A stretch of DNA of 64,000 nucleotides, taken from the NCBI RefSeq assembly GCF_034653275.1, contig NZ_JAYEES010000004.1:434001-498000 (forward strand), read 5' to 3'. Both the position numbers and the translations under genes were made by a program. The notes beneath the pieces are model-generated. The model was not told where the DNA came from. It ran no database searches and was given only the letters and a program-made list of their open reading frames with translations. Numbering within the stretch: position 1 is the first letter of the stretch; each line of letters begins with the position of its first letter. This DNA is from Nitrospirillum sp034653275. Lineage in GTDB: Bacteria > Pseudomonadota > Alphaproteobacteria > Azospirillales > Azospirillaceae. Positions 7,960 through 16,970 of this stretch are shown piece after piece.

Positions 7960-9393
7960 ATGATCCGCCGTAAGGCCCTGGCCGCCCTGGTACTGGGCGG
8001 CATGGTGTCCGCCTGTACCGTGGTCGGCCCCGACTACAAGCCCATCCCCCTGGACGGCCTGCCCCAAGGCTGGACGGAACACCTGCCGCCCGCGGCCGGT
8101 GTGCACGATGTGGACGCCATGCGCGCCTGGTGGGACAGTTTCCAGGACCCCACCCTCAGCCGCCTGGTGCGGGCGGCCATCTCGGATAATGAGGATCTGA
8201 AGATCGCGCGCCAGCGCCTGGTGCAGGCCCGCGCCGCCCGTGTCATCGCCAAGTCCGCCGATCTGCCGGACGTGCGGCTGGGCATCGATCCGGCCCTGCA
8301 ACGATCCAGCGAAAATGTGGATTGGCCGCCCGGCATCGGCAGCTACCACACCTGGCAGGCGGAGCTGGACGCGACGTGGGAGATCGACGTCTTCGGCGGC
8401 ACCCGCCGGGCGGTGGAGGCGGCCGACGCCGACATCGCCGCGACGGAGGAGGGGCGGCGCGCCATCCTGGTCAGCCTGCTGGCGGAGGTGGCGACGGACT
8501 ACGCCCGCCTGCGCGCCGCCCAGCTGCGCCTGACCATCGCCCGCGACAACATCGCGGTCGCGGCCAAGGCGCTGGACCTGGCGCAGCGCGCCTACCAGCG
8601 CGGCCTGGGCACCGTGCTGGACGTGGCGCAAGCCAGGACCCAGCTGGAGACGGTGCAGGCCGCGACCCCGCCGCTGGAGGCGGCGGTGGCGCGCATGAGC
8701 CACGCCATCGCCGTGCTGCTGGGCCGCTATCCGGGGGAGCTGGAGGCGGAGTTGAGCCAGCCGGCGCCCCTGCTGTCCGTGCCGGACAGCCTGCCGGTGT
8801 CCCTGCCGTCCGAGGTGGTGGCCAACCGGCCGGACATCCGCCAGGCCGACCGGCGCTATGCGGCGGCCAACGCCCGCATCGGCGTCGCCACCGCCGCCAG
8901 CCTGCCGCATTTCGCCATTCCGCTGACCCTGCTGCCCCAGGCGGCGGACCTGGGCAAGCTGTTCAGCCTGGCCAGCCTGACCTATTCCCTGGGCGCCCAG
9001 GTGACGGGCCCCGTCTACAACGGCGGCCGCGACGACGCCCGCATCACCCTGGCCAAGGCGGAGGCCGAGGCCGCGCGCATCCATTATGAGCGCACGGTGA
9101 AGGAGGCGCTGCGCGATGTGGAGGATGCGCTGGTGAACTACCAGACGGAAACCCGGCGGCAGCAAACGCTGGTTGCCGCCCGCACCGACGCGGCCCAGGC
9201 CCTGGACCACGCCACCCGCCTGTACGGCGCCGGCCTGACCGACTTCCTGAAGGTGCTGGATGGCGAGCGCCAAGCCTACCAGGCGGAAGACCGGGAGGCG
9301 GAAAGCCGCCTGGCCCGGGTGGAACACGTCATCACGCTCTATAAGGCCCTGGGGGGCGGCTGGCAGGGTGTGGATCTGGACGCTGGCGACTAG
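7960..9393 (+). CDS. Outer-membrane efflux lipoprotein (NodT/OprM family)
   Basis: A 477-residue outer-membrane factor of the TolC superfamily that forms the exit duct of a tripartite pump. The lipobox VSAC lies after a short signal peptide and is followed by VVGPDYKP, the usual start of the mature NodT-type protein. Two repeated OEP halves are visible, with the conserved NRPDIRQADRRYAAANARIGVA stretch in the second half and a GPVYNGGR segment. It is the last gene of the DUF1656-HlyD operon, and its stop overlaps the stop of the convergent LysR gene by 4 bp. Confidence 0.92.
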   Translation: MIRRKALAALVLGGMVSACTVVGPDYKPIPLDGLPQGWTEHLPPAAGVHDVDAMRAWWDSFQDPTLSRLVRAAISDNEDLKIARQRLVQARAARVIAKSADLPDVRLGIDPALQRSSENVDWPPGIGSYHTWQAELDATWEIDVFGGTRRAVEAADADIAATEEGRRAILVSLLAEVATDYARLRAAQLRLTIARDNIAVAAKALDLAQRAYQRGLGTVLDVAQARTQLETVQAATPPLEAAVARMSHAIAVLLGRYPGELEAELSQPAPLLSVPDSLPVSLPSEVVANRPDIRQADRRYAAANARIGVATAASLPHFAIPLTLLPQAADLGKLFSLASLTYSLGAQVTGPVYNGGRDDARITLAKAEAEAARIHYERTVKEALRDVEDALVNYQTETRRQQTLVAARTDAAQALDHATRLYGAGLTDFLKVLDGERQAYQAEDREAESRLARVEHVITLYKALGGGWQGVDLDAGD

Positions 9394-10286
9394 GCTTCCG
9401 CCGCCGCGCCGGCCAGGCTGACGAAGGCCCGCACCGCCGGCGCCGGATCCTGGGGGCGGTGGGCCAAGGCCAGGGTGTACTGGATGTTGGCGTCGGCCAG
9501 GGGGCGATAGACCACGCCCTCCGCCGCCAGCCAGGCGATGGATCCGGGCAGCAGCGACAGGCCCAGGCCGGCGGCCACCAGCCGGACGGTGAGCGACATC
9601 TGCGGCACCGACTGCACCACTTGGGGCGCGAAGCCGTGGCGGCCGCACAGGTCGTCGATCAGGCTGCGCAGCTCCGCCGCCCCGGCGCGATGGTGCAGCA
9701 CCATGGGTTCCGCCGCCAGCGCGGCGACGGGGATGGCCTCCAAACCCGCCAGCGGATGGCCCGCCGGCAGCGCCACCACCAGACCGTCCGGCCGCAAGGG
9801 CAGTACCGTTACCCCGGCGGGCAGGCTCAGCGGCGGCAGGCGGACGAAACCGACATCCAGGGTGCCGGCCGCGATCGCGGCCAGCTGCGGGCCCACCGCC
9901 ATCTCCACCAGATTCACATCCACCGCCGGATGGCTTTGCCGGTAGTCACGCACGATGGCCGGCATCAGGGCGCTGAGGCCGGCGGAGCCGACGAAGCCCA
10001 CCTCCAGCTTGCCGACCTCGCCCCGGCCGGCCAGGCGGCCGATGGCTTCCGTCCGCGCCGCCTGCTCCAGGGTCTTGCGCGCCTCCGCCAGCACCAGGAC
10101 GCCGGCGTCGGTCAGGCTGATGCGGCCGCGCCCGCGGTTCAGCAGAGGTGTGCCGATCTGCCGCTCCAGGGATTGGATCTGCTGGGTCAGGGCCGGCTGC
10201 ACGATGTGCAGGCGCTCGGCCGCCCGGCCGAAGTGCAGTTCTTCGGCCAGCAGGACGAAGGAGCGCAGGAGTTTCAATTCCAGCAT
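9390..10286 (-). CDS. LysR-family transcriptional regulator
   Basis: A 298-residue LysR regulator: N-terminal winged helix-turn-helix (LRSFVLLAEELHFGRAAERLHIVQPALTQQIQSLE) and a C-terminal periplasmic-binding-protein-like effector domain. It is the downstream member of a two-gene LysR operon (9-bp gap from the other LysR stop) placed between the two halves of an aromatic-acid efflux system, which it probably controls. The effector ligand cannot be predicted. Confidence 0.92.
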   Translation of the reverse strand: MLELKLLRSFVLLAEELHFGRAAERLHIVQPALTQQIQSLERQIGTPLLNRGRGRISLTDAGVLVLAEARKTLEQAARTEAIGRLAGRGEVGKLEVGFVGSAGLSALMPAIVRDYRQSHPAVDVNLVEMAVGPQLAAIAAGTLDVGFVRLPPLSLPAGVTVLPLRPDGLVVALPAGHPLAGLEAIPVAALAAEPMVLHHRAGAAELRSLIDDLCGRHGFAPQVVQSVPQMSLTVRLVAAGLGLSLLPGSIAWLAAEGVVYRPLADANIQYTLALAHRPQDPAPAVRAFVSLAGAAAEA

Positions 10287-10295
10287 GGCCGTGCC

Positions 10296-11204
10296 TCAGG
10301 GCGTGGGGGTGGCGCGGACGGCGGCGGCGCGCCGCGCCTGGGTGACCAGCGCCCGCACGGCGGCCGTCCCCTCGTTGGCGCGGTAGACCAGCATGATGGG
10401 GGCGGTGTCATAGCCGCCCTTCAGGTCCAGCAGCCGCACGCCTTCCAGGCGCATGTTGCGCATGCTGTCGGGTGCCAGCGCCACGCCCAGGCCCGCCTCC
10501 ACCAGGTTCAGCAGGGGTGGGAAGGCCGGCACCTCCTGCACGATGCGGGGGCTGAACCCCGCCTCGCGGCAGGCGGCGATGATGATGTCATAGATGTTGG
10601 GGCCGGCGGTGCGCGGGATGATCAGGAAATCCTCGTCCGCCAGGTCCGCCAGGTCCAGGGCGGCGGCCCCGGCCAGGCGATGGCCCATGGGCAGGGCGGC
10701 CAACAGCCTTTCCTCGACCACGGCATAGGTGGCCAGGCCGGGTATTTCCGCCGCCCGGCCCCGCACCAGGGCCACGTCCAGGGCGCCGTCGCGCACGGCG
10801 TCGGTCAACTGGCCGAAGTCGTTCAGCTCCAGGCTCAGTTGTACCCCCGGATGCTGGGCGCGATAGTCCCGGATCAGCCGGGCGATCCAGGGATGGGCGG
10901 TGACCGACATGCTGAGGCCCATGCGCAGGCGGCCCTTGTCGCCCCGCGCCACCTGGCGGGCGTTGGCCACCGCCTGGTCGACGTGCGCCAGGATGGCCTT
11001 CGCGTCTTCCAGGAAGGTGGCGCCGACGGCCGTCAACTCCACGCCGCGCGACAGGCGATGGAACAGGGGGCTGCCGATCTCCCGCTCCAGCTGCTGGATC
11101 TGCTGGCTCAGCGGCGGCTGGCGGATGCCCAGCTTTTCCGCGGCGCGGGTGAAATGCAGTTCCTCGGCGACGGCGGTGAAATAGCGCAGGTGGCGGATGT
11201 CCAA
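10296..11204 (-). CDS. LysR-family transcriptional regulator, TTG start
   Basis: A 302-residue LysR regulator starting MDIRHLRYFTAVAEELHFTRAAEKL. The TTG at 11204 is chosen because it gives the canonical LysR N terminus and length and has an AGGA about 9 bases upstream; the frame stays open for another 49 codons, but those residues are not LysR-like. It is transcribed divergently from the FUSC exporter gene, the classic arrangement for a LysR regulator and its target. It shares clear similarity with the LysR encoded just downstream, suggesting duplication. Confidence 0.88.
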   Translation of the reverse strand: MDIRHLRYFTAVAEELHFTRAAEKLGIRQPPLSQQIQQLEREIGSPLFHRLSRGVELTAVGATFLEDAKAILAHVDQAVANARQVARGDKGRLRMGLSMSVTAHPWIARLIRDYRAQHPGVQLSLELNDFGQLTDAVRDGALDVALVRGRAAEIPGLATYAVVEERLLAALPMGHRLAGAAALDLADLADEDFLIIPRTAGPNIYDIIIAACREAGFSPRIVQEVPAFPPLLNLVEAGLGVALAPDSMRNMRLEGVRLLDLKGGYDTAPIMLVYRANEGTAAVRALVTQARRAAAVRATPTP

Positions 11205-11338
11205 GGCGGCGCGTCCTGTCGGTTCTGGATATCGAAAATCATCCAGCCATATATTGGACCGTGGGCAGGGGCCGGGAGCATCATCCAAATCGATGAACTG
11301 GCCGGCGTTCCACTCATGGGACGGCCGGCACCCGACCT
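11205..11338. promoter_or_regulatory. Divergent LysR/FUSC promoter region
   Basis: These 134 bp separate the TTG start of the LysR gene and the start of the FUSC exporter. The stretch around 11226-11262 is AT-richer than the surroundings (GATATCGAAAATCATCC, CATATATTGGA) and is the natural place for LysR binding sites of the T-N11-A type. No perfect palindrome was seen. Confidence 0.45.
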
Positions 11339-13297
11339 TTGGCGTTTCCACCCGTGCCGCTCACCTTCCCCATCCGGTATGTCACCACCCTGGTTCCCAG
11401 CCGGGGGGCGCTGGGCCATGCCGTGCGCACGGCGGTGGCGGCCCTGCTGGCCCTCTATCTCGCCTATGCCCTGCAGCTGGAAAGTCCGCAGACGGCGGCG
11501 GTGACGGTGCTGATCGTCAGCCATCCCATGAGCGGCGCCGTCATCGCCAAAAGCGTGTGGCGCATTGCCGGCACGCTGGTGGGGGCGGCGGCGGCGCTGG
11601 CCCTGATGGCGGGCTTCGGCCAGTCACCGGAAGCCTTCCTGCTGCTCTACAGCCTGTGGCTGGCGGGCTGCGTGGCGCTGGCCACCCGCCTGCGCCGCTT
11701 CCGGTCGTACGCCGCCGTGCTGGCGGGATACACCCTGGCCCTGGTGGCGCTGGGGGCGGTGGACGACCCCTTGCGCACCTTCGACATCGCGGCCGCCCGC
11801 GTCGCCGCCATCGTCGTGGGGATGCTGGCCAAGATGACGGTGTCGGGCATCCTCTGGCCGGTGACGGCGGCCCAGCGGCTGGACAGCCGGGTGGGCCGGG
11901 TCACCGCCGCCGTGACCGGCGCGCTGATCCACGACCTGACCCGGGACCTGACCGGCCTTGGCGCGCCCGGCCCGCACCGGGATCTGTTGGCGGAGCTGCA
12001 GGGCCTGGATGATTTGGCGACCTACGCCGCTGTGGAATCGGTCGCCTTCCGCCGCCAGGCCGATGGCGCCCGGATCGCGGCCGCCGCCCTGTTCGGGCTG
12101 CTGGCCCGGGTGGACGCCGCCCGCCGGGCATTGGCCGTGCTGCCGGCCGCCGGGCCGCTGCTGGCCTGCCTGACGCCGCTGGGCGCGGGGGATGGGCCGG
12201 CCTTCCGCCTGGCCGCTGCCGCTGCCCGCCGCCGCTTGCGCGCCGCCTTGCGCCTGGCCCGCCGGGCGGGCGATCCGGCGTCCATCGCGGCGGCGCACCT
12301 GCTGGGGGAGGTGCTGGACCTCATGGTGCAGGTGGCGGTGGCGCGCGATCCCGCGCGGCGCCTGTCCTTCACCCTGCCGGAGCCGGCGGACGGCCCCCTG
12401 GGCAGCGCCGTCATCGCCGCCCTGCGCACCCTGATCTCCGTCGGCCTGGCGGCGGGCTTCTGGATCGCCACCGAATGGCCGGCCGGCACCATCATGGTCA
12501 GCTGGACCAGCGCCTTCGGCGCCCTGCTGGCCAGCCGCGCCAACCCCGAACAGGTCAGCGTGCAGGTTTTCCGCGCCGCCCTCTGGGCCGGACTGCTGGC
12601 CCTGCCCGTCACCTTCCTGGCGCTGCCGGCCTTGCCGGAGTTCTGGGGCCTGTCCCTGGTGCTGGCGCCGGTCATCCTGGTGGCCGCCCTGTTGTCCCAG
12701 CGGCCGGGGCGCGGTGACTTCGGCGCCTTCATGCCCCTGCTGTTCCTGACCCTGGTCGCGCCCACCAACCCCATGACCTACGACCTCCAGGGCTTCCTCA
12801 ACACCTTCGCCGCCATCGTGCTGGCCGCCCTGTGGATACTGCTGACCTACCGTCTGATCCTGCCGGTGGACGGGCGGGGGGAGGTACGGCGCCTGCTGGG
12901 CAGCTTCACCGCCAGCGTGCGGGCCTTGGCCGGCGGCGCGGCGCCCACGCCGGACGTCGCGGCCTGGGAATACCGCCACCATCACCGGCTGGCGCGGCTG
13001 GCGGCGTGGGGTGGGCGGGGGGACGACCGTGCCCTGGCCACGGCCCGCGCCCGCATGGACGTGGGCCGCGGCCTGATCGCCATGCGGGCCCTGCTGCCCG
13101 CGCTGCCGCCCCAGGATCGCCGTCGGGTCGACGCGATCATGCGGGCGCTGGGGCGGTTGGTCGAGGAACCGGCGCGCCTGGCCTCGTTCGCCCGGCGCGC
13201 CGGGCGGCGGCTGGAGGTCGCGGCCGCCGACGCGGCCGGCCCCCGGCGCCACGGCCTGCTGGACCTGGCCGCCTGGTGCCGGCAGCTGGCCGGCTAA
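11339..13297 (+). CDS. FUSC-family aromatic acid / fusaric acid exporter (AaeB-like)
   Basis: A 652-residue inner-membrane exporter of the FUSC/AaeB family, with the typical two blocks of about five or six transmembrane helices separated by a soluble region. The first block starts GHAVRTAVAALLALYLAYALQLESPQTAAVTVLIV and the second around LRTLISVGLAAGFWIATEWPAGTIMVSW. It should be the pump partner of the DUF1656-HlyD-outer membrane factor operon at 6836-9393, from which it is separated by two LysR genes on the other strand. The start is uncertain: TTG at 11339 or GTG at 11354, neither with a good ribosome binding site. Confidence 0.88.
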   Translation: MAFPPVPLTFPIRYVTTLVPSRGALGHAVRTAVAALLALYLAYALQLESPQTAAVTVLIVSHPMSGAVIAKSVWRIAGTLVGAAAALALMAGFGQSPEAFLLLYSLWLAGCVALATRLRRFRSYAAVLAGYTLALVALGAVDDPLRTFDIAAARVAAIVVGMLAKMTVSGILWPVTAAQRLDSRVGRVTAAVTGALIHDLTRDLTGLGAPGPHRDLLAELQGLDDLATYAAVESVAFRRQADGARIAAAALFGLLARVDAARRALAVLPAAGPLLACLTPLGAGDGPAFRLAAAAARRRLRAALRLARRAGDPASIAAAHLLGEVLDLMVQVAVARDPARRLSFTLPEPADGPLGSAVIAALRTLISVGLAAGFWIATEWPAGTIMVSWTSAFGALLASRANPEQVSVQVFRAALWAGLLALPVTFLALPALPEFWGLSLVLAPVILVAALLSQRPGRGDFGAFMPLLFLTLVAPTNPMTYDLQGFLNTFAAIVLAALWILLTYRLILPVDGRGEVRRLLGSFTASVRALAGGAAPTPDVAAWEYRHHHRLARLAAWGGRGDDRALATARARMDVGRGLIAMRALLPALPPQDRRRVDAIMRALGRLVEEPARLASFARRAGRRLEVAAADAAGPRRHGLLDLAAWCRQLAG

Positions 13298-13318
13298 GGC
13301 CCAGGTTGGGCGCCCGGA

Positions 13319-13361
13319 CGGCGGATTCACGGATCCGCCGGCGCTGTGAATGACAGCGCTG
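13319..13361 (+). terminator. Tandem hairpins after the FUSC gene
   Basis: Two adjacent stems follow the FUSC stop: GGCGGAT/ATCCGCC around 13319-13339 and GGCGCTGT/ACAGCGCT around 13340-13360. The T content after them is low, so they may act as a weak or Rho-assisted terminator or as an mRNA end protector. Confidence 0.4.
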
Positions 13362-13574
13362 CCGATTCTCCCTGGTTTAACCAAATTTCTGGATTACCTG
13401 TTGGAGAGGCAGGGGCGCCACGGGGGTACCCACAACGCTTAGAACAGGGGAATGGCGCCGCCATGGCGACGCGACATCGAACAGCGGGAGCGTAACCCGC
13501 GAGTGCGCCGGATGACGGTTGTACCCGCCCGGCTTGTCCCTTAGTGTAGCCGCCACATCGCCACGGACCGCCTC

Positions 13575-13958
13575 ATGGCCACGGTTGCCGCCGCAAAAAA
13601 ATGTGTCCTCATCGTCGAGGACAACGAGCTGAACATGAAGCTCTTCAACGACCTGCTGGAGGCGCACGGCTATCGCACGGTGCAGACCCGCGATGGCGGC
13701 ATGGCCGTGGAACTGGCGCGGACACACCGTCCGGATCTTATACTTATGGACATACAGCTTCCGGAGCTTTCCGGTCTGGACGTGACGCGCTGGTTGAAGG
13801 AGGATCAAGAGCTTGGGTCGATCCCCGTCATCGCCGTCACGGCCTTCGCCATGAAGGGTGACGAGGAGCGTATCCGGGAAGGCGGTTGTGACGACTACAT
13901 CGCCAAACCCATCTCGGTTGCCACTTTCATCCGGACAGTTCGGCGCTTTCTGGATTAG
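13575..13958 (+). CDS. divK: Single-domain response regulator DivK
   Basis: A 127-residue stand-alone receiver domain. The phosphoacceptor is D59 in LILMDIQLPELSG, with the acidic pair E15-D16 in VEDNELN and the lysine in AKPIS. In Alphaproteobacteria DivK signals between PleC/DivJ kinases and the CckA/DivL pathway that controls CtrA. The identity is supported by the sequence (NELNMKLFNDLLEAHGY) and by pleD lying 63 bp downstream, the same order as in Caulobacter. The N terminus is a few residues longer than Caulobacter DivK. Confidence 0.95.
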   Translation: MATVAAAKKCVLIVEDNELNMKLFNDLLEAHGYRTVQTRDGGMAVELARTHRPDLILMDIQLPELSGLDVTRWLKEDQELGSIPVIAVTAFAMKGDEERIREGGCDDYIAKPISVATFIRTVRRFLD

Positions 13959-14021
13959 GGTGCGCAGTAGTACCTTGGAATAAGCCGCGTCTTACCCGAC
14001 CCGGCCGGAATAAGTGGTGTC

Positions 14022-15470
14022 ATGTCGGCTCGCGTCCTGGTCGTTGATGATGTCCTGCCCAACGTCAAGCTGCTTGCGGCGAAGCTGACGCGCGAGTACT
14101 TCGACGTCATCACCGCCAGCGGTGGGCCCGAGGCGCTGGAGAAGATCAAGGCGCAGGCGCCCGACATCGTCCTGCTGGACGTCATGATGCCCGGCATGGA
14201 TGGCTTCGAGGTGTGTGAGCGCATCCGCAGCGACCCCGCCATCATGCACATCCCCGTCGTCATGGTGACGGCCCTGTCCGACATCGCCGACCGCGTGCGC
14301 GGGCTGGAGGCCGGCGCCGACGATTTCCTGACCAAGCCGGTGAACGACGTGGCGCTGTTCGCCCGCGTGCGTTCCCTCGTCCGTCTCAAGATGATGATGG
14401 ACGAATGGCGCCTGCGCGAGAGCACCTCGGGCCAGCTGGGCATGCTGGTCTCCACCGACAGCATGCACAACCAGTCGGCGGAGGGCGCCAACGTCCTGGT
14501 GGTGGAGGACAGCTCCATCGACCTGGACAAGATCACCGAGACGCTGGGCCGCGACCGGGGCCGCGTGGTGGCCGCCGACACCTGCGCCGCCGGGCTGGAG
14601 CAGGCGTTGGCCGGCGACTTCGACTTCATCGTCATCAGCCTGACGCTGATGCGCGAGGATGGCTTGCGCCTCTGCTCCCAGCTGCGCTCGCAGGAGAAGA
14701 CGCGCCAGGTGCCCGTGCTGCTGGTGGCGGACGAGACCGACATCGACCGCGTGGCCAAGGGTCTGGAGCTGGGCGCCAACGATTACCTGATCAAGCCCAT
14801 CGACCGGAATGAGCTGATGGCCCGCGCGCGGACCCAGATCCGGCGCAAGCGCTACCAGGACCGGCTGCGCGCCAATTACGAGCAAAGCCTGTCGCTGGCC
14901 CTGACCGACAGCCTGACCGGCCTGTTCAACCGCCGGTACCTGAGCGCGCACCTGCCGCGCCTGCTGGACCGCGGCGGTGACAACCACAAACCGGTGGCGG
15001 CCCTGCTGTTCGACATCGACCACTTCAAGGTGGTGAACGACACCTACGGCCACGGCGTGGGGGACGAGGTGCTGAAGGAAGTGGCGCTGCGCGCCAGCCG
15101 CAATCTGCGCAACTTCGACCTGGTGGCCCGGCTGGGCGGTGAGGAATTCGTCGTCGTCATGCCCGACACGGACCTGGCCGCCGGCGTGCTGGTGGCCGAG
15201 CGCCTGCGCCGCCGCATCGGCGAGACGCCGTTCAACGTCACCACCGACGGCGGGCAGATCACGGTCACCATCTCCGTCGGCGTGGCCGTGGCCGCCGGTG
15301 CCCAAGGGCCGGACGGGCGCATGGAGACGGGTGACAGCCTGCTGCGCCGGGCCGACATGGCCCTCTATGAGGCCAAACGCTCCGGCCGCAACCGCGTCGT
15401 GACGGACAGCAGCCTGGACGCGGCGCCGCTGAGCCACGTGGACGCGCCGGACCTGTCCCTTCCTCGTTAG
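14022..15470 (+). CDS. pleD: PleD-type diguanylate cyclase (REC-REC-GGDEF)
   Basis: A 482-residue response regulator with diguanylate cyclase output, making c-di-GMP. REC1 (about 1-120) has the phosphoacceptor D53 in VLLDVMMPGMDG. REC2 (about 155-275) is degenerate: the phosphoacceptor position reads ISLTLM, as expected for the PleD adaptor domain. The GGDEF domain (about 300-465) has an intact GGEEF active site, and the RNFD five residues before it fits the RxxD inhibitory site for product feedback. It is in the divK-pleD operon. In Caulobacter PleD drives the swarmer-to-stalked transition; the role here is inferred. Confidence 0.95.
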   Translation: MSARVLVVDDVLPNVKLLAAKLTREYFDVITASGGPEALEKIKAQAPDIVLLDVMMPGMDGFEVCERIRSDPAIMHIPVVMVTALSDIADRVRGLEAGADDFLTKPVNDVALFARVRSLVRLKMMMDEWRLRESTSGQLGMLVSTDSMHNQSAEGANVLVVEDSSIDLDKITETLGRDRGRVVAADTCAAGLEQALAGDFDFIVISLTLMREDGLRLCSQLRSQEKTRQVPVLLVADETDIDRVAKGLELGANDYLIKPIDRNELMARARTQIRRKRYQDRLRANYEQSLSLALTDSLTGLFNRRYLSAHLPRLLDRGGDNHKPVAALLFDIDHFKVVNDTYGHGVGDEVLKEVALRASRNLRNFDLVARLGGEEFVVVMPDTDLAAGVLVAERLRRRIGETPFNVTTDGGQITVTISVGVAVAAGAQGPDGRMETGDSLLRRADMALYEAKRSGRNRVVTDSSLDAAPLSHVDAPDLSLPR

Positions 15471-15521
15471 TTCCCGCCGGCCTTGGGCTTTAGCGGTTGT
15501 TATTGCGGTGTCGAGGTCGGA

Positions 15522-16307
15522 TCAGCCCCGGTACAGGCGCTTGCGCACGCTGTCCGACAGGCGCTGCCAGCGGCGGGCCAGCTGGATGGCCAGGGGCTGG
15601 CCCTCATGCCGGCCGGCGGGCCGGGCGCCGATGCGTGAGTCCATGTCGGTGCGCTGGCGCACGGGGATGGGACGCACCAGGTAGGGGGCGATGCCGTTGT
15701 CCCAATAGCGGTCCATGGTCTGGTCCACCGGCATGAAGATGCGCCGGCCGTAGTCCAGCATGCGCCGGGCCCCCTCCAGGCGGATGAGATAGGCGCCGAA
15801 GCCCAGGACGTGGGTGCCCAAGCGCACCAGCTCGCCATCGCGCAGGGTCTTGACCGTGCGGCCCCGGAACTTCGCCGTCTTGGGCTCACGCACGCGCGGG
15901 CGCAGGGACTCCAGCCGCACCACCTGCCATTCCGGTGCCGGGTCGGCCAGCAGGTCCTCCATGATGCGGGGCAGGGCCGGGCTCAGCTCCACGTCGTCCT
16001 CCAGGATCAGGGCGGCGGGGATGCTCTCCCGCACCATGCGCTCATAGAGGCGGTAGTGGCTGAGATAGCAGCCGATCTCCGTGTCCAGCATCTCCACGCC
16101 ATAGACGCGCAGCGCCCGGGCGCGGTCATAGACGGCACGGTCGGCCTCGCTGAGGGCGCGGCCGTTCACCGCCGGCACGAACTCCGCCGCGAGCCCCAGA
16201 CGCGCGCACTGCCCGGTCATATGGGCGCGCCGCACCGCGTCATGCTCAAGGTTGATGACGAAGATGGGGCAGGAGGGGGCAGGCACGGGGGCCATGGGCG
16301 CGCGCAT
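15522..16307 (-). CDS. Glycosyltransferase family 25 (LPS/LOS-type)
   Basis: A GT25 family protein that probably transfers a hexose (often galactose) to lipooligosaccharide or another surface glycan. Visible family features are CPIFVINLEHDAVRRAHM at the N terminus, EIGCYLSHYRLYERMV, the acidic ALILEDDVELS motif and DQTMDRYW. The frame is open to 16373, but the earlier start would place the coding sequence over a strong hairpin that looks like the rpmG terminator, so MRAPMAPVPAP at 16307 is preferred (261 residues). A later Met at 16295 is also possible. It is isolated from other glycan genes. Confidence 0.82.
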   Translation of the reverse strand: MRAPMAPVPAPSCPIFVINLEHDAVRRAHMTGQCARLGLAAEFVPAVNGRALSEADRAVYDRARALRVYGVEMLDTEIGCYLSHYRLYERMVRESIPAALILEDDVELSPALPRIMEDLLADPAPEWQVVRLESLRPRVREPKTAKFRGRTVKTLRDGELVRLGTHVLGFGAYLIRLEGARRMLDYGRRIFMPVDQTMDRYWDNGIAPYLVRPIPVRQRTDMDSRIGARPAGRHEGQPLAIQLARRWQRLSDSVRKRLYRG

Positions 16308-16357
16308 CCCAAGGTTCTGGGCGTCCAAGGGAAGGCCGGACGCCAGGCATGCCAATA

Positions 16358-16388
16358 GGAAAGGGCCGCTCAAGGAGCGGCCCTTCGC
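16358..16388 (-). terminator. Rho-independent terminator after rpmG
   Basis: GGGCCGCTC and GAGCGGCCC form a perfect 9-bp stem with a 3-base loop, and on the minus strand it is followed by CTTTCCTATT. It lies about 95 bp downstream of rpmG and upstream of the preferred GT25 start. Confidence 0.7.
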
Positions 16389-16481
16389 CTGACCAGTGTC
16401 CTCTTGCTCCGGTCGCTCGCCACCAGCCTTGCGGGCGGGGCGTGGTCCCGGAACGGCGCGCCCGATACGGGCGCGCGGGAC

Positions 16482-16649
16482 TTACTTGATCTTGGCTTCC
16501 TTGAAGATCACGTGCTTGCGAGCCACCGGATCGTACTTCCGGAACTCCAGCTTCTCGGTCGTCTTGCGCGGGTTCTTCTTCTTCACGTAGAAGAAGCCGG
16601 TTTCAGCGGAGCTGATCAGACGGATCAGCACGGTATTCTGCTTGGCCAT
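16482..16649 (-). CDS. rpmG: 50S ribosomal protein L33
   Basis: A 55-residue ribosomal protein L33 of the large subunit (MAKQNTVLIRLISSAETGFFYVKKKNPRKTTEKLEFRKYDP, split across the usual family pattern). The ATG at 16649 gives the standard MAK start; an in-frame GTG five codons upstream is less likely. It lacks the four zinc-binding cysteines, so it is the C-minus form. Placement opposite divK-pleD is a known alphaproteobacterial synteny. Confidence 0.97.
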   Translation of the reverse strand: MAKQNTVLIRLISSAETGFFYVKKKNPRKTTEKLEFRKYDPVARKHVIFKEAKIK

Positions 16650-16970
16650 GACCTTTAATCCCACCTACGACAACCCCGTTCGGTCGCCAACTCGGCGGGT
16701 CGGGGGCGGTCAAAAACAATTCCGTACCGTGGCCCTCAGGGGCACGGCGTCGCGGCACTTTAGTCAGCGGGCCCTGAGAGTCAAGGCCAAAGAGCCATAC
16801 GCTCAGGGGAAGCGAGTTGGGGCAGGGGATGCGCGCCATGCATGAGGCCGCGCCACCCTGGGTGGCCGGCATGCCGGCTGCCCCGACGCCGTGGAATGGG
16901 CGCCGCGGAATAGGCTACCCTGGGCGCATTCCGTGCGATCGCCGCACCCGTGCCGTGCAGGAGGAACCCC
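16650..16970. other. Intergenic region between rpmG and the RebB-like gene
   Basis: This stretch of about 320 bp carries the promoters of two divergent genes. A near-perfect dyad lies at 16729-16745 (GTGgCCCT c AGGGgCAC), and a weaker one joins 16772-16778 to 16802-16808. No RNA gene or further coding sequence could be supported. Confidence 0.35.

Noticed and set aside
16950..16970. Upstream ATG at 16950 as the start of the RebB-like gene
   Set aside because: It would place the AGGAGG inside the coding sequence; ATG 16971 has ideal spacing and gives the family N terminus.
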